This document shows positions 40,611 to 49,616 of a stretch of 64,000 nucleotides of DNA, piece after piece. Position 1 is the first letter of the stretch, and every line of letters begins with the position of its first letter. Below the pieces are notes generated by a model. It was not told the origin of the DNA. It saw only the letters and a program-made list of their open reading frames with translations, and did no database searches. Position numbers and translations under genes: made by a program. This stretch comes from an uncultured Gammaproteobacteria bacterium (GTDB lineage Bacteria > Pseudomonadota > Gammaproteobacteria > Eutrophobiales > Eutrophobiaceae): the NCBI GenBank assembly GCA_943788815.1, contig CALSRS010000001.1, forward strand, positions 836,069 through 900,068, written 5' to 3'.

Positions 40611-41037
40611 AGAAGTTAATTATATGATTTCAATGATCATTAGATCTCACACGCGATAAAATATTTAAAAAACATCAAAAACAGGACCAAACCATTTTAT
40701 TTCTCAAATTTATTTGCTATCTATTGATTAAAACGAAAAAAATAAAGACGCTAAGTTAATAAACAAACGGAGAAGTAATAAACCCAATAGAAAGTCTGCC
40801 ATGACTATTGATAATTAAATCAAGAGTATGGTTTTATTTATATCCAATTATAACTATTCTTCTTTACTACCAATATCGTAGGCTAATTTCACATTACTTA
40901 ACTACCCTAATTACTTTTAATTATAATATAAGAATACTACCCGATTAACTTTTATCTTATTGTATGAATTAAATAATTCAAATTATTATTGCAAACTAAT
41001 TAGTTTTATAACTAGAATTATCAGTAATGTCCGCTTT
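40611..41037. other. AT-rich gap upstream of the DUF2256 remnant
   Basis: About 430 bp, very AT-rich, with no supported gene on either strand. This is where a photolyase or regulator of the cluster would be expected if present. Its right edge, gtccgctttg at 41029-41038, is shared with the flank of the truncated IS3 copy at 28366-28375. Confidence 0.5.
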
Positions 41038-42271
41038 GTGCTGCCGTCTCAACCGGTCGATGCAACACATGCATTAAATCTCTCTGCTGGTGTCTCAAAG
41101 CCTAATGTCTCACGTGGCCGTTCATTTAATTGGCGTGCCACCGCACTGAGCTTAGTCTGAGAGTGTACCGATAAATCCGTGCCTTTGGGAAAATACTGTC
41201 TCAGCAAACGATTGGTGTTCTCATTGGAACCCCGTTGCCAAGGACTTTGTGGGTCACAAAAGTAGACCTTAATATCCGTTACCAGATTAAAACGTTGATG
41301 AGAGGCCAGTTCCGATCCTCTGTCCCAGGTCAACGATTTATATAACTCGGTTGGCAGTTTTTTTGATTGTTTGATCAAGGCCGTCACAACACTTTCGGTA
41401 TCCTTGTTTTTTACTTTCGCCAACATCACATAACGGGTGTGACGTTCAACCAGGGTGGCAATATAACTGTTCTTCGAACCGGCTATAAGGTCACCTTCCC
41501 AGTGACCCGGCACCGCACGATCTTCCACCGATGCTGGACGCTCACGGATGGAGATGGCATTGGTGATCTGGCCCAATCCATTGCCTTTGAGACTGGCATG
41601 CCGGGACCGGCGTATCGCCCGTTGGCTACGCAAATACTGCTGCAATTCCTTCTTTAATACGCCTCGGGACTGCACGAACAAACTACGATAGAGGGTTTCG
41701 TGTGACACTTGTTTTGTCTGGTCTCCTGGGTATCTACGTTTCAGCCATCCCGCTATCTGCTTGGGTGACCACAGTAACCTGAGCTTTCTCGCGACGATAC
41801 GCTGTAGCGGTGGACTGCCTGCCAGTTTACAGGGTTTCGGTCGATGGGCTCTATCCCAAGCGGCTTGGTCAGCTTGAGTGGCTCTATATTTATCACACCC
41901 CCCATTACGCTTGACCTCTCGACTAATCGTTGAGGGTGCCCGTCCTAGTTGAGTGGCAATCACTCGCAAAGATAAATCCGCGACCAGACCCCGTGAAATC
42001 TCTTCGCGCTCGTAAAGCGTTAGTGATGACGTTGAACGTTTCCTGGGTGGCGGACGTATGCCGCCCGTGGGTGCTAATAGATTAAATATCGAGGATGAGG
42101 GTCGGTCAAAGGTTCGACCTATTGCATTGAGTGATTCACCTCGGCGCCAGCGGTCCCATATCTCGGCTTTCTGATGGGCGGTATAGTTTATTCGTGTCCT
42201 GTAAGTCATAGTCAACACTCCTTCTTTTTGTTATAAGAATAAAGTGTTGCGACGACCGGTTGAAGTCACAC
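41038..42271 (-). mobile_element. IS30-family insertion sequence, complete
   Basis: About 1234 bp with inverted terminal repeats. Reading inward, the left end has gtctcaaccggtcgatgcaa and the right end has acttcaaccggtcgtcgcaa. It contains one intact transposase. It abuts, and interrupts the flank of, a truncated IS3 end at 42.27 kb. Related solo or paired ends lie at 6.44 and 35.0 kb. Confidence 0.85.
41049..42209 (-). CDS. IS30-family transposase
   Basis: A 386-residue DDE transposase from the ATG at 42207-42209, chosen because aaggagtg lies 7 bases upstream. The N-terminal HTH segments (RGESLNAIGRTFDRPSSS; LSLRVIATQLGRAPSTISRE, the IS30 signature) precede the catalytic core. Acidic residues lie in GHWEGDLIAGSKN, SLTWDRGSELASH and GSNENTNRLLRQYFPKG. 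The stop codon lies inside the left terminal repeat. No frame damage is visible, so it may still move. Confidence 0.95.
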   Translation of the reverse strand: MTYRTRINYTAHQKAEIWDRWRRGESLNAIGRTFDRPSSSIFNLLAPTGGIRPPPRKRSTSSLTLYEREEISRGLVADLSLRVIATQLGRAPSTISREVKRNGGCDKYRATQADQAAWDRAHRPKPCKLAGSPPLQRIVARKLRLLWSPKQIAGWLKRRYPGDQTKQVSHETLYRSLFVQSRGVLKKELQQYLRSQRAIRRSRHASLKGNGLGQITNAISIRERPASVEDRAVPGHWEGDLIAGSKNSYIATLVERHTRYVMLAKVKNKDTESVVTALIKQSKKLPTELYKSLTWDRGSELASHQRFNLVTDIKVYFCDPQSPWQRGSNENTNRLLRQYFPKGTDLSVHSQTKLSAVARQLNERPRETLGFETPAERFNACVASTG

Positions 42272-42512
42272 GTTTTGATTCAATCCTTCACGGCGACACA
42301 GCTCGGCAATGCTTTCTTCTCCACGCATCCCTTCCAGTACAATTCGGATCTTTTCTTCAGAGGAATACTTCTTACGGGTACGACGACGTATATCTTTAAC
42401 TAATTTCTCGCTATTATTGCTCATAATGAGACTCCTATTTATAAGTTTAACTTATCAGAAGTCTCTCTTAGAAATCAGCTCAATTCTGTCTCATATGCTT
42501 TGACGGGATACA
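42268..42512 (-). mobile_element. Second truncated left end of the IS3-family element
   Basis: About 240 bp nearly identical to 28379-28619 and 54216-54460, in the same orientation, ending at the terminal taca (42509-42512). It encodes only the first 50 or so OrfA residues. Its inner edge lies against the IS30 right end. Confidence 0.9.
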
Positions 42513-42587
42513 CTACAACTGTAGTATTGAATTAATCAATTCCTCATAACGATACATGCCGTTTTGTTAAGTTCTATACCATTAGAC

Positions 42588-43766
42588 TCAACTGGATGAT
42601 GGCATAAAGCATTGTAATAAATCGTTTAGAAAGGTAAGGCCTTTATTTGTAGGAAGGATTTTTTCATCTGTTATATCTAACCACCCACATTGAATTGCTT
42701 TGTCCAATTGCAATTCAAGGCTATTTATTGAAAGACCCGTTCTTTCCTCGAAGAGTCGGGTAGAGAATCCGCTGGACAATCTTAATGAATTCATCATGAA
42801 TTCTAAAATGGTATCTTCAATTGATAACTTCCAGTTTCCCGTAACCATTTCATCCTTGCCAGACAGCTGCATATAACGATCTGGAATTTTATGCCTGGTA
42901 TATCTTGAGATCACATTTTTACCAGAATCAGTAATCTTGCTATGTGCACCGGCACCAATACCCAGATAATCACCGAATTGCCAGTAGTTTAAATTATGCT
43001 GGCAGTATTTTTCATTTCTCGCATACGCAGAAATCTCATAGTTTTCAAATCCAGCCTCTGTTAATAGTGTTTTGCCTTTGTCTTGTATTTCCCAAATTTT
43101 TTCATCAGTAGGAAGCACTGGTGGCTTTTTATAAAAAAGTGTATTGGGCTCCAATGTGAGTTGGTACCACGATAAATGGATAGTGTCCTGAGTGACTGCT
43201 GTTTTCAGGTCTTGCATGGCATGTTCTAGTTGCTGTCCGGGTAGACCATACATTAAGTCCAAATTGATCTGATCAAATCCAGCCGCCTTGGCAAATCGAA
43301 TTGCATCTTGTGCCTGGTCACCATCATGAACGCGACCTATCGATTTCAAATGGTTGGTATTAAAACTTTGGACGCCAATCGACAGTCTATTAATGCCAAT
43401 CTGGTGATAAGCCGCAAATCGTTCATGATCCGCAGCACCTGGATTTGCTTCTAAGGTAACCTCAACACCAGCTTTTAGGCCAATATGCTGGTCGATGGTG
43501 GTCAGTAATCGTTCTAAGGTTTGGGCAGTAAATAAGCTGGGGGTGCCGCCACCTATAAATATACTAACGATTTCACGGTCGTGGATTAATGAAAGTGAAG
43601 ACTCGAAATCTCGTATTAGTGAATCTATATATCTATCTTCGTCTATCCCGCCGGAGTTGGATTCGTGTGAGTTAAAATCACAATACGGACACTTCTTGAT
43701 ACACCAGGGTAAATGAACATACAAGGATAATGGTGGCGGTGAAGTAAATTGTATGTCCTGGGTCAT
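42588..43766 (-). CDS. hemW: Radical SAM heme chaperone HemW
   Basis: A radical-SAM protein related to HemN that binds heme and is proposed to deliver it to respiratory proteins. The 392 residues show the cluster motif CIKKCPYC (Cys22, Cys26, Cys29; CX3CX2C), HemW's trademark SIFIGGGTPSLF and GVEVTLEANPG. The later GIGVQSF-like INRLSIGVQSFN is also present. HemN-specific extra N-terminal residues are missing, which supports HemW. It is the last gene of the rph-rdgB-hemW run. Confidence 0.93.
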   Translation of the reverse strand: MTQDIQFTSPPPLSLYVHLPWCIKKCPYCDFNSHESNSGGIDEDRYIDSLIRDFESSLSLIHDREIVSIFIGGGTPSLFTAQTLERLLTTIDQHIGLKAGVEVTLEANPGAADHERFAAYHQIGINRLSIGVQSFNTNHLKSIGRVHDGDQAQDAIRFAKAAGFDQINLDLMYGLPGQQLEHAMQDLKTAVTQDTIHLSWYQLTLEPNTLFYKKPPVLPTDEKIWEIQDKGKTLLTEAGFENYEISAYARNEKYCQHNLNYWQFGDYLGIGAGAHSKITDSGKNVISRYTRHKIPDRYMQLSGKDEMVTGNWKLSIEDTILEFMMNSLRLSSGFSTRLFEERTGLSINSLELQLDKAIQCGWLDITDEKILPTNKGLTFLNDLLQCFMPSSS

Positions 43767-43799
43767 TCAAAAATTAATAGCTTGATCTAAGGCGTGGTA

Positions 43800-44390
43800 T
43801 TACAAAATTTTATTTGCAAGTTTTTTCAGGGCGATTCCACGATGGCTAATCTTGTTCTTTTCCTTTGGATCTAGTTGAGCAGAAGTGCAATGATGATCAG
43901 GCACATAAAAAATAGGATCATAACCAAAACCATTTTCACCAACTGGTTCAGTTACGATATACCCTTCCCACGTGCCTTCTGCAATGAGGGGCATAGCATC
44001 ATCTGCGTGCCTTAGATAAACAAGAACACATTGATATCGTGCCACGGGCTTATGCACACCACTGGCCAATACCTTATCAACCAGCAACTTCAGATTATCC
44101 TCATCAGTTGCTCCTTCCCCTGCATATCGTGCTGAATATATGCCAGGGGCACCGTTGAGTACGTCTACCTCTATTCCCGAGTCATCAGCAATGGCAGCTA
44201 TGCCACTCAATGCCGAGGCGTGTCTCGCTTTTATTAGCGCATTTTCCACAAAGGTTTTACCGGTTTCTTCAACTTCAGTCACATTAAATGTTGATTGGGG
44301 AAGAAGCTCAATATTCGCGCCAGATAATATATGGGTAATCTCTTTGAGTTTGCCAGAGTTATTACTGGCCAGTACGACTTGCTTGCTCAC
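43800..44390 (-). CDS. rdgB: Inosine/xanthosine triphosphate pyrophosphatase
   Basis: Removes deaminated purine nucleotides (dITP, XTP) from the pool before polymerases can use them. The 196 residues begin with VVLASNNSGKLKEI and include ALSGIAAIADDSGIEVD, APGIYSARYAGEGATDEDN and the C-terminal ENGFGYDPIFYVPDH plus KNKISHRGIALKKL, all family hallmarks. It lies between rph (13 bp upstream) and hemW (33 bp downstream). Confidence 0.96.
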   Translation of the reverse strand: MSKQVVLASNNSGKLKEITHILSGANIELLPQSTFNVTEVEETGKTFVENALIKARHASALSGIAAIADDSGIEVDVLNGAPGIYSARYAGEGATDEDNLKLLVDKVLASGVHKPVARYQCVLVYLRHADDAMPLIAEGTWEGYIVTEPVGENGFGYDPIFYVPDHHCTSAQLDPKEKNKISHRGIALKKLANKIL

Positions 44391-44402
44391 CGCTACTCCT
44401 AA

Positions 44403-45116
44403 CTAATCCAGTGCTTGTTTTTGAATGGCAAATAATTGCTGTATCCCATTACTTGCAAGTCCCAGCATACTGATTAATTCTTCCTGACTAAAAGCATGAC
44501 CTTCTGCCGTGCCTTGTATCTCTATAAATTTATTTTGACTATTCATCACGACATTCATATCTGTTTCAGCAGTGGAATCTTCGTCATAGTCCAGATCAAG
44601 TACGGGGGTGCCGTTATGAATTCCCACAGAGACTGAAGCAACCATTGCAGTAAGCGGGTTATTTTTGATCTTCCCTACGGTCAAGCCATGGTTAATCGCG
44701 TCGACCATCGCGATGTATGCCCCGGTAATAGATGCGGTTCGTGTTCCACCGTCTGCCTGGATCACATCACAATCCAGTATGATAGTGTTTTCTCCCAATT
44801 CTCGGGTATCTATAACAGCTCTCAATGATCTGCCGATTAATCGCTGTATTTCCATGGTGCGCCCACCCTGCCGATTAATTGCTGCCTCCCGCCGCATGCG
44901 TGAATTCGTCGATCGAGGCAACATGCCATATTCGGCTGTTACCCATCCTTTTCCCTGGCCTTTGAGAAAAGAGGGAACAGAGGTGTCAAAACTTGCATTA
45001 CATATCACCCGTGTATTTCCAAACTCCACAAGGACTGAGCCTTCGGCATGCATACTGTAATTACGGGTTAAGGTAATCTGGCGTAATTCTTCTGGCTTCC
45101 TACCACTTGGACGCAT
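44403..45116 (-). CDS. rph: Ribonuclease PH
   Basis: Phosphate-dependent 3' exonuclease that trims tRNA 3' ends. The 237 residues match the normal length: [42 protein letters not shown] as a region, [19 protein letters not shown] and the phosphate-site [15 protein letters not shown]. It is divergent from yicC across a 90-bp promoter region, the arrangement seen in many gammaproteobacteria. Confidence 0.97.
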   Translation of the reverse strand: MRPSGRKPEELRQITLTRNYSMHAEGSVLVEFGNTRVICNASFDTSVPSFLKGQGKGWVTAEYGMLPRSTNSRMRREAAINRQGGRTMEIQRLIGRSLRAVIDTRELGENTIILDCDVIQADGGTRTASITGAYIAMVDAINHGLTVGKIKNNPLTAMVASVSVGIHNGTPVLDLDYDEDSTAETDMNVVMNSQNKFIEIQGTAEGHAFSQEELISMLGLASNGIQQLFAIQKQALD

Positions 45117-45206
45117 AAATATTTCTCCTGTATAAATTCACATATTATACCTCTTATACCTTATAATCCGTATGACACGGCGAAAATAATAAAAAAAGGT
45201 GTTTAA

Positions 45207-46067
45207 ATGTTATCAAGTATGACGGCATACCGAAGGGACAGCGAAACAGGCGTCTGGGGAAATGCAACTATAGAATTAAAAACAGTAAATCATCGATTTC
45301 TGGATATTAGTCTTCGTATACCTGAAGACCTGAGATCCTTGGAACCACTGTTCCGTGAAGCCATACAAAAAAGACTTAGCCGAGGTAAAATTGATTGCTC
45401 ACTCAGAATAGAACTGGATGATAGCAGTATCGAAAATATGGATTTGAATAAAAATCTGGCCAGCAAACTCATTGAAACGGCAAATTCTTTATCGATTAAC
45501 AATCCAAATGAAATTAACCCCATCGATATTTTGAAATGGCCGGGTGTTATCGCAAAAACAAAACTGGATATTGAATCCCTTTCCGAACCCATAAGTAAAT
45601 TGCTTGATAAAACATTATCACTGCTGGTGGAATCACGTCAAAGAGAAGGTCAAGATATAAAAGTAACGCTGGTGTCCCGGTGTGACTTGATGGAAATTGA
45701 AGTTAAAAGAATCAGGGATGCGATGCCTCAAATAATTAGTTCACTTCGAGATAAGTATCGAGATAAAGTTAATGAACTTTTAGAAGCACCTGATAAGGAC
45801 AGACTAGAACAGGAAATATTACATTTTATTCAGAAAATGGATATTGAAGAAGAAATGGACAGATTAGAGATTCACCTTAACGAAGTTAGAAGAGTGCTGG
45901 ATTTGCCTGAACCGGTTGGCAGACGTTTAGACTTTTTAATGCAGGAGATGAACAGGGAAGCAAATACTATCGCATCTAAATCAGCTAATATTGATACCAC
46001 TAATTCTTCAGTCGAGCTTAAGGTACTAATAGAACAGATGCGCGAGCAAATTCAAAATATTGAATAG
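45207..46067 (+). CDS. yicC: YicC/YloC-family endoribonuclease
   Basis: A 286-residue member of the YicC family, reported to act as an endoribonuclease in RNA turnover. The start MLSSMTAYRRDSETGVWGNA and the long helical C-terminal region, DMEEEMDRLEIHL-like (IEEEMDRLEIHLNEVRRVL) and RRLDFLMQEMNREANTIASK, are typical. It leads a plus-strand series with gmk, rpoZ, spoT, ridA and recG and is 9 bp from gmk. Confidence 0.95.
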   Translation: MLSSMTAYRRDSETGVWGNATIELKTVNHRFLDISLRIPEDLRSLEPLFREAIQKRLSRGKIDCSLRIELDDSSIENMDLNKNLASKLIETANSLSINNPNEINPIDILKWPGVIAKTKLDIESLSEPISKLLDKTLSLLVESRQREGQDIKVTLVSRCDLMEIEVKRIRDAMPQIISSLRDKYRDKVNELLEAPDKDRLEQEILHFIQKMDIEEEMDRLEIHLNEVRRVLDLPEPVGRRLDFLMQEMNREANTIASKSANIDTTNSSVELKVLIEQMREQIQNIE

Positions 46068-46076
46068 ACCTACTGT

Positions 46077-46706
46077 ATGAAAGAAAAAAGAGGCAACTTA
46101 TTTATTATTTCTGCACCATCAGGCGCAGGAAAAACCTCGCTGGTGAAATCATTACTTGAGATGATGCCAAACCTGTATGTCTCCATATCACATACAACTC
46201 GTCCCAAACGTCCTTATGAAATAGAAGGTGTACATTACAACTTTGTAGACAAACCTAAATTTGAATCATTAATTCAGACTGGGCAGTTTCTTGAATACGC
46301 TGTTGTGTTTGATAATTATTATGGCACTTCAAAAACGTGGGTGGACCAACAACTTGATGATGGCAAAGACATCATATTGGAAATTGACTGGCAAGGGGCT
46401 CAGCAGGTCAAGAGACTCATCCAGAATGCCATAAAGGTCTTCATCCTGCCGCCATCATATGAAACGCTCAAATCTAGGTTGGTTGGCAGGGGTGATGAAG
46501 ATAATGTCATATCCCATAGAATGGACAATGCCCGAAATGAACTAATCCACTACAATGAATATGATTTCATCATTATTAATGATGACTTTACCCATGCCTT
46601 AAACGAGCTAAAATCCATTGTTGCTACCATGAAGCTGGGATATACCCAACAACGCGATTATTACGATGATTTTCTCGACAATATGTTGAACAACGACCAG
46701 AATTAA
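46077..46706 (+). CDS. gmk: Guanylate kinase
   Basis: Phosphorylates GMP to GDP. The 209 residues start with the P-loop SAPSGAGKTSLVKSLL (residues about 12-27), followed by the GMP-binding SISHTTRPKRPYEIEGVHY and EIDWQGAQQVK. RDEDNVISHRM-type lid residues are present as GRGDEDNVISHRM. GDP made here supplies GTP for the (p)ppGpp synthetase SpoT encoded two genes later. Confidence 0.97.
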   Translation: MKEKRGNLFIISAPSGAGKTSLVKSLLEMMPNLYVSISHTTRPKRPYEIEGVHYNFVDKPKFESLIQTGQFLEYAVVFDNYYGTSKTWVDQQLDDGKDIILEIDWQGAQQVKRLIQNAIKVFILPPSYETLKSRLVGRGDEDNVISHRMDNARNELIHYNEYDFIIINDDFTHALNELKSIVATMKLGYTQQRDYYDDFLDNMLNNDQN

Positions 46707-46747
46707 GTAGAATACCTCGCCAATAACCCTATTCTCCAGAGGACAAG

Positions 46748-47002
46748 ATGGCAAGATTAACAGTAGAAGATTGTATGGACAACGTAACTAACCGTTATGA
46801 TCTGGTTTCACTTGCCGTTAAACGGGCAAGGCAGCTGGCTATGGGTGCAGAGCCATTGGTTGAAGAAGATCAGGACAAGCCTACAGTCATCGCATTGCGC
46901 GAAATTGCCGAAGGTCTGGTTACCACGGAAAATATCGCTAAACTGACTATTGGCAGTTATGATGAAGATGCCGAAATGGGATTCCCCACCCCTATCGAGT
47001 AA
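46748..47002 (+). CDS. rpoZ: RNA polymerase omega subunit
   Basis: Eighty-four residues beginning [20 protein letters not shown], with the family block [21 protein letters not shown]. Omega stabilises beta' and forms part of a ppGpp-binding site in gammaproteobacterial RNA polymerase, which suits its position just before spoT. A clear ribosome-binding site (agaggacaag) precedes the ATG. Confidence 0.96.
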   Translation: MARLTVEDCMDNVTNRYDLVSLAVKRARQLAMGAEPLVEEDQDKPTVIALREIAEGLVTTENIAKLTIGSYDEDAEMGFPTPIE

Positions 47003-47024
47003 GGTCTGAAGGTAAATGGCCTAG

Positions 47025-47051
47025 ACCTGTAAAATTCTTTGCAGGTTTTTT
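47025..47051 (+). terminator. Possible intrinsic terminator/attenuator between rpoZ and spoT
   Basis: Seven-base stem acctgta / tgcaggt (one G-T pair) with an 8-base loop, then six T residues. It lies 22 bp after rpoZ. Confidence 0.55.
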
Positions 47052-47098
47052 AAAAATCTACACCTGCAGTTTTTACTGTGTCAGGTTACAATTAGGCT

Positions 47099-49213
47099 AT
47101 GCTCAGTGTAAATGACCTGGAAAAAGTGACGCGTACTTATTTATCTGATTCAGAATTAGACCATATCAGGCGTGCTTATGATTTTGGCGTCAAGGCACAC
47201 GAAGGTCAGATGCGAAAAAGCGGTGAACCCTTTATTAATCACCCAGTGGAAGTTGCCAAAATCCTGGCCGATATGCATATGGATTACCAGACAATCTGTG
47301 CTGCCATATTACATGACGTCATTGAAGATACCGAAACCGCCAAAAAAGAAATCAAAAATCTCTTTGATAAGGATATTGCTGACCTCGTAGATGGGGTTAG
47401 TAAGCTCACCCAAATAAAATTTGATAATCGCGAAGAAGCGCAAGCCCATAATTTTCGTAAGATGTTAATGGCCATGACCAATGACATACGTGTCATTCTG
47501 GTGAAGTTGGCCGATCGGCTACACAACATGAGAACATTAGAGGCACTTAATCCGGAACAACGAAGACGCATCGCAAGAGAAACGCTGGACATATATGCTC
47601 CTATTGCCCAACGCCTGGGTATCAATAACATCAGACTCGAACTGGAAGAACTTGGCTTCGCAGCGTTATATCCCATGCGATATCGCATACTTGAAGAACA
47701 AGTCAGGAAGGCCAGAGGACATAGAAAGGAAATCATAAATAAAACCCGCAACGCTCTTAGGAGACGTATGCGTCAGGAAAAAACAAATGCTCAGATTATA
47801 GGTCGTGAAAAGCATCTTTATGGTATCTACCGCAAGATGTTAAAAAATAAATTATCATTTAATGAAGTCTATGATGTATATGCCTTCAGAATTATCGTTG
47901 AAAACGTCGACACGTGTTACCGAGTATTGGGGATAGTACACAATCTATATAAACCAGTTCCGCTAAAGTTTAAAGATTATATTGCCATACCAAAGGTGAA
48001 TGGATACCAGTCATTACATACCGTTTTATTTGGTCCCTTTGGTGTCCCCATAGAAGTCCAGGTGCGTACTCATGAAATGGACGATGTAGCAGAATCAGGG
48101 ATTGCATCTCACTGGTTATACAAATCCGGTAGTTCTAATGAACACAAAAGTGCACAAAAACGTGCGCGGACATGGTTGAAAAATATCATGGACATGCAGG
48201 CGACTGCCGGGAATCCAAAGGAATTTCTGGAAAACGTAAAAGTCGATCTGTTTCCGGACTCTGTCTACAACTTCACACCGAAAGGTAGAATTGTTGAACT
48301 ACCTCGTGGTGCGACTGCTGTAGATTTTGCATATGCAATACATACAGACGTCGGGAATCAGTGTGTTGGTGTTCGCATCGATCGCCGGCTGGCGCCACTG
48401 GGAACGGTATTATTAACAGGACAAACAATAGAAATAATCAATGCACCTGGCGCAAAACCAGATCCAGCATGGTTAAATTTTGCAGTTACAGCCAAATCCC
48501 GATCTAACATACGTCATTTTCTCAAAAACCTTAAGACTAATGAAGCAGAGTCGCTGGGGAAACGTCTGTTAGTGAGAGAACTCAAATTATTGTCTGTTAA
48601 ATATGATGACATCAATAAAAGCAAACTGAAAAAAACACTCCAGGATAATCACCACGATGAAGAGTCTGAACTACTGCAGGCAATTGGACTGGGCAACAGG
48701 AATGCAAAACTCATTGCCAGACAATTAACTGATGAAGCAGGAATTAAAAAAGAAAAGTCTGTAGTCGATGACAAACATCCCTTAATTTTAAAAGGCACTG
48801 AAGGAATGGTCATCAATTTTCCCAAGTGCTGTCTGCCTATTCCGGGTGATAAAATTCTGGGCTTTGTGACAGCTGGTAGAGGTATAGTCGTACATGATCA
48901 ATCTTGCTCGAATGTAGCTGAATACAGAAACCATCCTGAAAAATGGATAAATGTTGTCTGGGAAAATAATATAGAGAGTGATTTTCAGGCCAATTTAACT
49001 ATAGAAGTCACTAACCAACGAGGTATGCTTGCAAAACTTGCTTCGACAATATCTGAAGAGAGTGCAAATATTGTTCATATTGAAATGAAAGATCGTGATG
49101 ACCGATATACCACACTGAAGTTTGTGATTGAGGTCAAAGACCGCGTCCACCTCGCAAGAATTATGCGTAAGGTAAGAATTATTAAAAATGTCGCCCACAT
49201 TTCACGGAAATAA
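47099..49213 (+). CDS. spoT: Bifunctional (p)ppGpp synthetase/hydrolase
   Basis: Makes and degrades the alarmone (p)ppGpp. The 704 residues contain the HD hydrolase site (His72-Asp73 in AAILHDVIEDTE), and VKLADRLHNMRTL as the second metal-site motif. The synthetase domain carries VYAFRIIVENVDTCYRVLGI and KDYIAIPKVNGYQSLHT. A TGS domain (FTPKGRIVELPRGATAVDF), a helical/zinc-finger region with CCLPIPGDKILGF and a C-terminal ACT domain (EVTNQRGMLAKLASTISEES) follow. Hydrolase residues are intact, which argues for SpoT rather than RelA. Confidence 0.96.
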   Translation: MLSVNDLEKVTRTYLSDSELDHIRRAYDFGVKAHEGQMRKSGEPFINHPVEVAKILADMHMDYQTICAAILHDVIEDTETAKKEIKNLFDKDIADLVDGVSKLTQIKFDNREEAQAHNFRKMLMAMTNDIRVILVKLADRLHNMRTLEALNPEQRRRIARETLDIYAPIAQRLGINNIRLELEELGFAALYPMRYRILEEQVRKARGHRKEIINKTRNALRRRMRQEKTNAQIIGREKHLYGIYRKMLKNKLSFNEVYDVYAFRIIVENVDTCYRVLGIVHNLYKPVPLKFKDYIAIPKVNGYQSLHTVLFGPFGVPIEVQVRTHEMDDVAESGIASHWLYKSGSSNEHKSAQKRARTWLKNIMDMQATAGNPKEFLENVKVDLFPDSVYNFTPKGRIVELPRGATAVDFAYAIHTDVGNQCVGVRIDRRLAPLGTVLLTGQTIEIINAPGAKPDPAWLNFAVTAKSRSNIRHFLKNLKTNEAESLGKRLLVRELKLLSVKYDDINKSKLKKTLQDNHHDEESELLQAIGLGNRNAKLIARQLTDEAGIKKEKSVVDDKHPLILKGTEGMVINFPKCCLPIPGDKILGFVTAGRGIVVHDQSCSNVAEYRNHPEKWINVVWENNIESDFQANLTIEVTNQRGMLAKLASTISEESANIVHIEMKDRDDRYTTLKFVIEVKDRVHLARIMRKVRIIKNVAHISRK

Positions 49214-49218
49214 GAAAA

Positions 49219-49605
49219 ATGCCTCGTAAAGCAATATCAACTAACAATGCACCACTAGCGATAGGTAGTTATTCTCAAGCAGTCATCACGCGTGACATGG
49301 TTTATCTCTCGGGTCAGATACCGCTGAATCCTGACACCATGGAAATAGTCAGCAAAGATTTTAGTGAACAGCTGCACCAGGTATTTTCTAACCTTGCGGC
49401 CGTTGCCCAAGCCAGCGGTGGAAGTCTTGATGATATTGTAAAATTAACGGTGTATTTAACAGATCTTCAAAACTTCCCGCTAGTTAACGAGATCATGCCA
49501 AAATATTTTAATGAGCCATATCCTGCAAGAGCTGCAATAGGCGTTTGTGCGCTTCCGAAAGACGCATTAGTTGAAATTGACGGTATTTTATATCTGGAAG
49601 CTTGA
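49219..49605 (+). CDS. ridA: Enamine/imine deaminase RidA
   Basis: Hydrolyses reactive 2-aminoacrylate-type intermediates. The 128 residues show the family pattern APLAIGSYSQAVITRDMVYL, SGQIPLNPDT and the active-site arginine in YPARAAIGVCALPKDALVEID. It is five bases after spoT and before recG, a standard position in this conserved operon. Confidence 0.96.
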   Translation: MPRKAISTNNAPLAIGSYSQAVITRDMVYLSGQIPLNPDTMEIVSKDFSEQLHQVFSNLAAVAQASGGSLDDIVKLTVYLTDLQNFPLVNEIMPKYFNEPYPARAAIGVCALPKDALVEIDGILYLEA

Positions 49606-49616
49606 ACCTGCCAGAA

